Positions 56,406-64,000 of a DNA stretch of 64,000 nt are shown here, in pieces. A model generated the notes under the pieces. The model saw only the letters and a program-made list of their open reading frames with translations, was not told the DNA's origin and made no database searches. Both the position numbers and the translations under genes were made by a program. The stretch spans positions 17,265,501-17,329,500 of the forward strand of contig NC_073356.2 in assembly GCF_027580225.2 (NCBI RefSeq), written 5' to 3'. This DNA is from Misgurnus anguillicaudatus. Its lineage: Eukaryota > Chordata > Actinopteri > Cypriniformes > Cobitidae. Position 1 is the first letter of the stretch. Each line of letters begins with the position of its first letter.

Positions 56406-56689
56406 TATCCATCCGTCTCCATTTACTTTGCATTACGCGAGGCTGCCTCATTGTCATTTCTGGCTTATAACATAAAAATACAGAATAAAAGCTTCTGTGT
56501 GACAAGGTGTACAGCTAACAAGCTAAAAAACCCAGAAATACGTCAATGAATTTGCACAATGAATTTGCAAAATACGTCAATGAATGAACAAAATTTTTTT
56601 TTAAAAGCTGTCGACCCCCCAAAAAAGGAGCGTTTAAAGACACAAAAGTGTTTCCCTCCAGTGGGTGTAGTTCTAATAATAGTAGTACT

Positions 56690-56856
56690 ATGAAAAGTTG
56701 CCGGTATCCACTTTTGTGTCTTTTAACGCTCGTTTTTTTTGGGGTCGACAGCTTATAAAATTTTATTTCTTGGTGTTTTAGCTTGTTAGCTGTACACCTT
56801 GTCACACAGCAGATTTTAGACATTATTCTTTTTTTGTTATAAGCCAGAAAGGACAA
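56690..56856 (-). pseudogene. THAP-type zinc-finger fragment
   Basis: From the second methionine the minus strand reads MSKICCVTRCTANKLKHQEI then KFYKLSTPKKT. This has the start of a THAP domain: Met, a CC...C cysteine cluster and the following F-Y/H-x-F/L-P-like strand. The C..H second half is not present; the reading frame runs into the foldback centre. THAP fingers occur in P-element-like and related transposases. The left arm encodes a matching CVTRCTANKLK on the plus strand at about 56495-56530. Confidence 0.65.
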
Positions 56857-56968
56857 GGAGGCAGCCTCACAGGAAGCAGCAATACAAAGTCAATGGAGAC
56901 GGATGGATTGTTTTCACCCCCGGTGGGCGTGGTTTTCAGGTTATGACATGTCGCACTCTGTCTCTATA

Positions 56969-57340
56969 GGTTTATGCACCTACTTTTTCATAACTATGTT
57001 AATTTTTGCAATCTTCATTAAGTTCATAAGCTTTGAAAGAGCAGATTCTGAGCAATACAATTTTACTGTGGGTTGAGTTCCCTTACCAAAATAAACCATG
57101 ATTTTTATTGATTGGTTTTACTAGAGTAATCATGGTTTTCCTGCATTATGTTTCTCCATGTTAACCAAATAACATCTGTTTAAGTGTCAAAACTGCTGTA
57201 CTTTTCATTTTTCAGTGTAGCTTGATTCAGGCCAGGCATTTTGTTGATGGAGTCCATCTGTTTGGGAAGTATAATTGGCAAAGACAGAATGGATTTAGGG
57301 ATGGTTCTCAAACATATTGAGCTGAGAACCTGCAAATCTT
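56969..57340. other. Intronic sequence, nothing recognised
   Basis: No repeat ends or coding signal seen. Confidence 0.45.
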
Positions 57341-58555
57341 AAAGGGACACCACTTTTTTAAAAATAAGCTTGTTTTCCAGCTCCACTAGAGTTAAACATT
57401 TGATTTTTACCTTTTTGAAATCCATTCAGCTGATCTCTGGGTCTGGCGGTGCCACTTCTAGCATAGCTTAGCATAATCCATTGAATCTGATTAGACTATT
57501 AGCATCGCGCTAAAAATAGAGTTTTAAAATTTTTCCGATTTAAAACTTGGTTCTTCTGTGATTACATCGTGTACTAAGACTGACAGAAAATTAAGAGTTG
57601 CGATTTTCTAGGCAGATATATGACTAGGAACTATAGATGGGTTGCAAGTTTACAAACATTGCAGGGTGCGCGCGCATCCAGGAGGCAGAAAGCCTGATTG
57701 GTGAGCTGATCCGCTACTGCAACAACCTTAATTATTGAAGCGTTCTTTATTGTTTGTATATAAATAAGACTTGATTTTAGTTGGATCTGTTTTTCTGTCT
57801 TTATTTTTGCAGTGTTACTGTGATACATATATGAATTATAATGTTATAATTATAATGCTAGTAACGTAATAGTCGCATCTACTGGTATGTTAACATCAGG
57901 CACACAGCACTGACTCTGTTGGTACTATTTTCCACGCAACAATTCCTTGGCATTTTGACTTACAGACACCGCTACTAGCATACAACACAATGCACTTCTC
58001 TTCTTTCTGCCTCTCGGTTGCGCGCGCAACCAGTTAGTGACTTCACCGTGCAACCCGTCTATACTCTCATTCTGGCATAATAATCAAGGACTTTGCTGAT
58101 GTAACATGGCTGCAGCAGGCGTAGTGATATTACGCACTGCCAGAAAATAGTCCCCTGCTATTGAAAGTGACTAAGGAGACTATTTTCGTTTGCTGCGTAA
58201 TATCACTACGCCTGCTGCAGCCATGTTACATCAGCAAAGTCCTTACGCCAGAATGAGAGTATAGTTCCTAGTCACATATCTGCCTAGAAAATCGCAACTC
58301 TTAATTTTCTGTCAGTCTTAGTACAGGATGTAAATACAGAAGAGTCAAGTTTTAAATAGGAAGAATATAAAAACTGTTTGGTTACTTTTTAGAGCGATGC
58401 TAATGGTCTAATCAGATTCAATGGATTATGCTAAGCTATACTAAAAGTGGCACCGCCAGATCAGCTGAATGGATTTCAAAAGGGTAAAAATCAAATGTTT
58501 AACTCTAGGGGAGCTGGAAAATGAGTATATTTTCAAAATTGTGGAGAGTCCCTTT
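57341..58555. mobile_element. Large foldback transposon, second copy, with central insertion
   Basis: Ends AAAGGGACACCACTTTTTT and GTGGAGAGTCCCTTT are inverted, with long arms sharing TTCCAGCTC, TTAAACATTTGATTTTTACC, GCTTAGCATAATCCATTGAA and GCGATTTTCTAGGCAGATAT. An inner inverted repeat (58064-58262) forms the middle. The left junction is interrupted by 57636-58059. The sister copy is 17898-19573. Confidence 0.9.
57636..58059. mobile_element. GATGGGTTGCA-ended element, TATA duplication
   Basis: Ends GATGGGTTGCAAGTTTAC and CACCGTGCAACCCGTC are inverted, with TATA on both sides (57632-57635, 58060-58063). The sister foldback at 19.1 kb reads GGAACTATACTCTCATTC without interruption, which is the empty site. 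The interior includes TTGCGCGCGCAACC. The 4 bp figure may be a 2 bp TA duplication with TA as the element's own end. Confidence 0.92.
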
Positions 58556-60864
58556 AATCTGGCTTGTTTCCCAATTTTTGCACTCTTGAAACTCTACCTG
58601 TCAAATCAAATTTTTGTCTGTTTTTGTCAACTGCACTTCCACATTCCTCGTTTAGCTTGGCTGTTAGGTTCATACGGCTCAATGATTCTCTTATGCCATC
58701 ATAGTAAGCGTCACAGTCTCAAAATTAGGCCAGCAGTAGTATAAATAGGCCGCGTTTTTATGATTTAGAGATTTTTACATGGGCGTCTCCTCTTGCGCTT
58801 GAATTATTCCTACTATTGTTGAGATCCAAGCAGTATATCTTCGAGCTTGTCAGCTGCTCCCAGCCGGGCATGTGCCAAAACCAGACTGCTGTCAGAGCGC
58901 TTCAGCAGGCGTTGTCTTCCTCTTTGACGTCAACGAAGGAGTGAGAAGAACAGTCAACTCCCAAAGGCTCTTTACGTACGGCCGTTTCCTAGACTATCAG
59001 AGAGAAGTAAGCACAGCAGGATAACACAGGGTCTAAAACATTTTCGTAAAGTGAGCATGGAAATATGTATAAATGAAAGTATTGAAACAGTCAAGGAGGA
59101 CAAAGTATGTATCATTATGCTTTTAGTTTTAAGGAATATCTAAACCCTCCCCCTGGTTGTTTTGCATTTGCTCATGAAACCCAAAAAGTGAGGCAGTTTT
59201 GTTGGATATCCTAAGAATCGCTTTTTTTTCGAGCTTATTAATGAATGTAAGTTGACACAACGGAGGCGGTCATCTTTAGACCATGTCAGATACGGTTCTG
59301 GCTCAATGTTAAAGGCCTGAGGAATTCAATTTGTGCACCAGCACACATGTATACCTCTCACATTTCGCTGTGGGTGTTACCGTGATCAGTTTGTGGGTAC
59401 CATCTGCCCTCAGATTTATGTAACAACCGATCCACAAGCAGCTCTCACACGTACAGTACCGCCTATGAGTCATGTCCCATGATGCCCCAGAATGGTATTA
59501 GCGATAGGTTCACACTCTCCCTACCCGCTTGTTCACGGAGGTCTCAGCGAAAGCTGGAATAAGAAACGGCTCTGTTTGTAATCTTTAATGTCACACAATT
59601 TAATCTTGGCTCGTGTGTACATGTATATGGATGTTGCGTGGTCCACTCTGTGCTGTTGAATAATGGAGGATTTGGCATGTAGTTTAAAAGGTCTCTGCCA
59701 ACGACTCTGCTCCAAAAGTGGACCAACTTTGTCGATCAATTAGCTGTTAGTAGTGAATATTTCATTATCTGCGAATTATCAGCCCGTTATAGATCGTGTG
59801 AGCCAGAAAGGGTTTTTATAGCATCATAAAGCTTTCAAAGCTTAATGTGTTGGGACCTGCTTCCCTGTTTTTGGAGAAATAATGGTATCCATATACAGCT
59901 CTGTTATAATTTAAGCAACTACAGTAACATCACAAAACTCGATTATTTGAGGACTGAAATAAAAGCAGAACCGCTCACATAGCTGACCAGAACTTCTCAT
60001 CATGAATTTTCCCATTATGCTGTGTGGTTTACTGAATGTTGACATGCTTTAATTACAATAGCCTTGTAGTTTTTCAGTCCCATGTAGCTGTGATGCAACA
60101 CTGGGCAGAATCCGGCGAGAGGCCGAAACTGATCAAATGCAGCACACTATAGGGAATTCATTTATGACTACTGCACAACATCAGTTGTGTCCACACTCAG
60201 CTCTCTCTCTCTTCCTTTCTTTTGTCTCAACATTATTTGATTCTTTCAGAAAAGTAAAGCTAGTTTTGCTGCAGTTTCTCGGCGCGCCATTGTAAACTCC
60301 TAAATAAAACATGCGCTGCTGCTGTGCTCGGCTCACTAACGTCAAACCCTTTCTTGTTCACTATCCATTTTTCATAGGCTCCAAGTTAAAAAAAATCACA
60401 GGTTGCAGGCTAGGCATTTGACAAACATGACCTAAATGAATGACTCTGTGCCAACCGAAAGTTCATCTAAAACTGTCCAGTGTTTCTAATTAATAATGGT
60501 AGAAGTTAAGTCAAGTCTGGTTTAGTCTGGTCTGGTCTGTCGGTGGCAGCCAATGTTGGAAGCAACAATAAATGCCAGCCAACACACAAACTAAACTAGT
60601 TTATACTTTGATATAAATGTGTAAGGTGTTTAGTGCCTTACAAAATGACTGCAGTTAACCAAAAATTGTAGTGATGTATGTGGGATCAAGAGATAATCCT
60701 CTAGTGTTTATATTGAGCTTTTCCCATAATGTCGGAATCAAAACATAGGGATGTAATTGATGGTTAACATCTCTCTTATACTCAGACAAACTCACACTTT
60801 CATTTGTAGTTTGCCAACACCGTTATTTTTTAATCAATCTTAGGCTAAACTTTCAGCTAGGTGT
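58556..60864. other. Longest repeat-poor stretch of the downstream intron
   Basis: About 2.3 kb without recognised repeat ends. The block 58790-59000 has higher GC, but its frames do not match GABA-B2 sequence. Candidate for conserved non-coding sequence, unproven. Confidence 0.4.
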
Positions 60865-60872
60865 GTTGAGGG

Positions 60873-61316
60873 CAGTGGCGGCTCGTCATCTGAGGGGCGC
60901 AAATTCAAAATAAGTGTTCGGAGTGTCATGTGTGTTTTCTTCTGTTTTCAAAATATGTGTTTGTTGTGTCATATGAACCATGTGCATCACGTGTTTTGTC
61001 AAAATAAGTGCCTGCTGCACACGCCTCAAAACCGTTTATGTTAAAAGAGACGCTCACGTTCACAAAATACATGCAAGACACTCCCTTAACAGTAAACTCT
61101 GATTACGCATGAGATTATGCGAGTATCTGGCAAATGCGAGCGTCTCTTATATCATAAACCTTTTAGACGCATCTGCAGCAGTCACTTATTTTGACAAAAC
61201 GCGTGATGCACATAGGATCACTCGACACGCAGAACACATATTTTGAAATTACGAACCACACACGTGACGGGCTACATACATGCTATGACGAACTTCACAT
61301 TTACCGGCCGCCACTG
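60873..61316. mobile_element. CAGTGGCGGCTCG-type hAT, copy 3 (complete)
   Basis: Ends CAGTGGCGGCTCGTCATC and ACCGGCCGCCACTG are inverted and flanked by a perfect 8 bp duplication GTTGAGGG (60865-60872, 61317-61324). It defines the family boundaries for the copies at 28414 and 41550. There are internal inverted blocks, e.g. TGCATCACGTGTTTTGTC against GACAAAACGCGTGATGCA. Confidence 0.95.
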
Positions 61317-61324
61317 GTTGAGGG

Positions 61325-61917
61325 TTAAACTCTGCAGGACACTGGCCCTCCAGGACCGAGTTTGGACCGAGTTTTAGGTGAATGAATGAATACTGCAATA
61401 CTTTCATACTGCCTAGAAGCACAGAATCAGAGAAAATAATAAAATGTCCACATGTGAGGTGCACTACAGTATATCTGCAGTGAGATCTCACAGTGAGTGT
61501 GTACTCATCTCTGAGAGCAGTGTGTCCGGTTTACACTCATTAGGCACATTAGTAGATGCTCCGATGTGCCGCTATGTGGATGTACTGTTCTCAATACGGC
61601 AGCCTTTACCCTGAACCACCACCAGTGCTATCTCTATACAGTACATGACTGGTTATAGTGATGAGGTTATGTGTATGCTGTTTAGGACGACAGAAGGATC
61701 AAGGATGTATTGCATCAAGTGCATTTTCTCTGTTCGCTTCAGAAGACCACCACATAAGGCAAGAACTCATTAGATTGAGGGTTGAGAGTGTCCAATTAAA
61801 TTGAATTTAAAATGAAGAGAGTGGTTTTCATAAAGCCTTTGCTCATGCTGCAGTATTCTTTGCTCAATACAATGGTAACAGAGTAGTGTATGATTGACTG
61901 TATATAGAAAATGTTTT
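61325..61917. other. Intronic sequence, nothing recognised
   Basis: No repeat ends or coding signal seen. Confidence 0.45.
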
Positions 61918-62474
61918 ATTCAAAGGGATACTGTAGTTCACCCAAAAATGAAAATTGTGTAATTTACTCACACTCATATTGTTTTAAACCTGCATGAGTT
62001 TCTTTATTTTGTTAAACACAAAAGAATATATGAAGAGTTTGGCTCCAAAACGCCATAAACGGCATTTTTTTTAAAAAATATATCGCCAAAATGTTTAATT
62101 GTACTCAAAATCCGATATCCAATGTGTTATTCTGTCATCTTTTTTCCCAAACCGCGATAAACAGCAGTCCTCCTTTTCTACAGAATGCAATGAATCCGCT
62201 TAACCAATCACATCGCACCATTCCACGCATTGTAAACATTAAAAACACATTTTTACTGAAATTAGTCAAAATAGATTTATTGCGTTTTGGAACCAAACTC
62301 TTCATATTTTGATAAATGATGGTAAGCACACATTGATGGTACACATTGACTTCCATAGTAGGAAAAACAAACATAATGGGCACTTTTAACTGTGTGCTTA
62401 CCAGCACAAAAAAGAAACTCATATAGGTTCAGAACAAGTAAATGATCACACAATTTTCATTATTGGGTGAACAG
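61918..62474. mobile_element. AAAGGGATAGTTCACCCAAAAATG-type repeat with nested insertion
   Basis: Starts CAAAGGGATACTGTAGTTCA then CCCAAAAATGAAAATTGTGT and ends ACACAATTTTCATTATTGGG with TGAACAG, one of the most common cyprinid repeats. It is split by 62032-62303. Confidence 0.88.
62032..62303. mobile_element. GAAGAGTTTGGCTCCAAAACGC-ended element, ATAT flanks
   Basis: Ends GAAGAGTTTGGCTCCAAAAC and GTTTTGGAACCAAACTCTTC are inverted over 22 bp with one mismatch; ATAT lies on both sides (62028-62031, 62304-62307). Removing it restores the usual continuation AAAAGAATATTTTGA of the host repeat. Confidence 0.88.
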
Positions 62475-63224
62475 CCAAGTGCACATGGCTGAAGGTTTTG
62501 TTCGTATATTTTTTTAGCCTTGTTCTCATGCTGTGTTTTTATTTTTTTAGAAATTGGCTTTGATATTTTTTATTTAGGTCACATTTTCTGCATCACTTTA
62601 AGGAGCTGCAGTATGAATTATTTACTGGTGGAAAAAGGGCTTTGAACAAGGAAATACCACAATGAATGGATCCTGTGATTGTTGCATATCCGAAACAAGC
62701 CTGCTTTAATTATACAAAATCAAATATGTTTATATCTGTCAACACATTTTAGTCACAGTGTGTGTGTTAGCATGTCGGTTATGCCCAAAATGGATGTAGT
62801 TTTGACACATTTACATGCACATTAATGCATTTGGCAGACACTTTTATCCAAACGACTTACAGTGCATTCAAGCATTTTATCAGTAACCAATTTAAGAGTT
62901 TATATAATTTTAAAGAATAATTAAAAACATTGAAAAAATTGACTATAGCATGATGCAGTCAAAAATATTGTATGTCTACATAAAGCACTATATAGTGCAT
63001 AAAATGGTCGCCTTATACATTGCAATATAATGCTTTCTAATGCAGCTTCTGCACTCTATAAAGGATGTGTACATTTTTTACACATTTTTGTGTTATGCTA
63101 CAGTATTTAACACATTGTTTAATTTTTTTAATAAATAAAAGTGACATTACAAGATGTGTTAGAAGTAACGCAAAATGTGTCCAATAATAACACAGTGATG
63201 TGTTTAGTTTGGGACAAATCATTT
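62475..63224. other. Intronic sequence with a SINE tail fragment
   Basis: 62815-62880, minus strand, reads TTGAATGCACTGTAAGTCGT then TTGGATAAAAGTGTCTGCCA, the same SINE tail as at 13.7 kb, without a tRNA-like head. Repeated AACACAT/ATGTGTT stretches at 63075-63200 may be degraded MITE arms. Confidence 0.65.
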
Positions 63225-63450
63225 AAGGCCAGATTTACTAAACGGGGCATATTAGCATAAGAGCGCAATTCCAAAAAAAGAGCAGATGGGAGTGGTAACA
63301 TCTGTGGTTTATTTACTAAAAAGGCGCAAATTAAGTAACACAGGCGCAAAAGCTGATTTCCATAATGACCAACAACAAACTACTAAGAGCAGCGCAAATT
63401 ACTTCAGGGTCGCAAATACCTGAAGAGGTGACCTACTAACGCCTGGTTCA
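63225..63450. mobile_element. GGCCAGATTTACTAAACGGGG-type repeat, one end
   Basis: AGGCCAGATTTACTAAACGG and the following GAGCGCAATTCC, TTTACTAAAAAGGCGCAAA belong to a common zebrafish-type repeat. The right end is not clear. Confidence 0.6.
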
Positions 63451-63722
63451 GCACCATGGACATCGCAGCTAAAAATTTGCGTTGTTAAATCCCAGCCAAC
63501 GAAGCAATAGAACACTAAAAAGTTTCCTCTTTCAAATAAAAAAATAACATGGCTTGGCAAACAATATTTTTGATTCATATTTTCCTCCGGCATTCAAAAT
63601 AAACTGTTACGTGTGGAAAAACCCATCTGCCTTGCACGGGTCTGTTGAATGCTGCATTCTGATTGGCTGAGAAATGTTCTATGGGTGTTGATTATTTTTC
63701 TGTAAACCGCACACCTAACTTT

Positions 63723-64000
63723 TCAGTGTTTCCTCTAGGATTTTTTCCAGCTGTGGCGGCAGGGGGCGCCCATGATGATTATAAATGTACATTTTTTTTT
63801 ATGTAGAATATAGGCTACAGTAAACTAACATGTTTTTTTTATCATTTTCATGCTGTCATTTACTTTTCCTTATATTTATAGCATATTGCTTTTCTATGTT
63901 TGATCTAAACCATATTTTCTTAAAAATACGTTATATAGCTAGTTGGGATATTTCATTGTAGTTTTAATGTAGTGTGCATGCAAGTTCGTGCTCGTGTTTA
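63723..64000. mobile_element. hAT-like left end running off the window
   Basis: CAGTGTTTCCTCTAGGATTT followed by TGTGGCGGCAGGGGGCGCC is a typical fish hAT terminus. Its partner lies beyond the window. Confidence 0.6.

Larger units (their letters stand above)
56140..56968. mobile_element. Foldback element with THAP-like coding in both arms
   Basis: Ends TATAGAGACAGAG and CTCTGTCTCTATA are inverted, and homology between the arms continues through AAAACCACGCCCACC, ATCCATCCGTCTCCAT, GTGTGACAAGGTGTACAGCT and the AGCTGTCGACCCC block near the centre. The left arm also contains a CACTG-type MITE (56199-56405). The element looks like a head-to-head copy of one transposon end including its first coding segment. 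Confidence 0.85.
49771..64000 (+). other. gabbr2: gabbr2 downstream intron, partial
   Basis: The next expected coding segment of GABA-B2 (beginning LSFAATTPVLA in mammals) was not found before the end of the window, so the downstream intron is at least 14.2 kb. It contains transposon remnants and unique AT-rich sequence. Confidence 0.75.

Noticed and set aside
58790..59010. GC-richer stretch tested as a possible next gabbr2 exon
   Set aside because: Neither frame contains the expected LSFAATTP-like continuation or later GABA-B2 sequence.

Overview
This window is vertebrate nuclear DNA, almost certainly from a cyprinid (zebrafish- or carp-like) fish. It is AT-rich, has no compact genes or operons, and is packed with small non-autonomous DNA transposons whose ends are typical of teleost, especially cyprinid, genomes. 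The species is inferred from repeat content and one coding exon; no database search was possible.

Only one real coding exon is supported. It is a 138 bp exon on the + strand at 49633-49770, encoding 46 residues of the extracellular Venus-flytrap domain of GABA-B receptor subunit 2 (gabbr2), with good splice signals and phase 0 at both ends. The preceding and following gabbr2 exons were not seen, so 1-49632 is read as the upstream intron (probably intron 1) and 49771-64000 as the downstream intron. The window is therefore mostly the inside of two very large introns of a neuronal receptor gene.

The rest is layered transposon debris. 1-15 kb: a triple nest (1734-3596) holding a Crypton/DUF3504-like coding fragment; a hAT-like element (6415-7949) containing a near-perfect 75 bp-arm hairpin and a terminal-inverted-repeat-bounded minisatellite of GTGCGCACGCG units with a relative at 14821-15043; a frameshifted hAT transposase tail next to a nested hAT with perfect target duplication. 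17-28 kb: a large foldback (17898-19573) hit by several later elements, a hAT-in-hAT (20128-21216), a 71 bp micro-hAT (25126-25196) and a nest with a Harbinger element (25471-27050). 28-38 kb: hAT elements with 8 bp duplications, a diverged tandem duplication whose two halves were each hit by a different hAT, and a 9 bp-duplication MITE. 40-50 kb: MITEs, a Harbinger element, and a nested set including a hAT with a BED-finger remnant that ends 91 bp before the gabbr2 exon. 50-64 kb: CACT-ended foldbacks, a nearly identical 504 bp tandem duplication, a THAP-finger foldback, and a second copy of the 18 kb foldback with an independent insertion.

Many insertions can be proved from the window alone, through target-site duplications or through a sister copy that preserves the empty site, so the relative order of events can be read. 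Superfamily names (hAT, Harbinger, CACTA-like, Mutator-like) rest on end motifs and duplication length; family names are not given. Nothing resembling tRNA or rRNA genes, CRISPR arrays or a second host gene was found.
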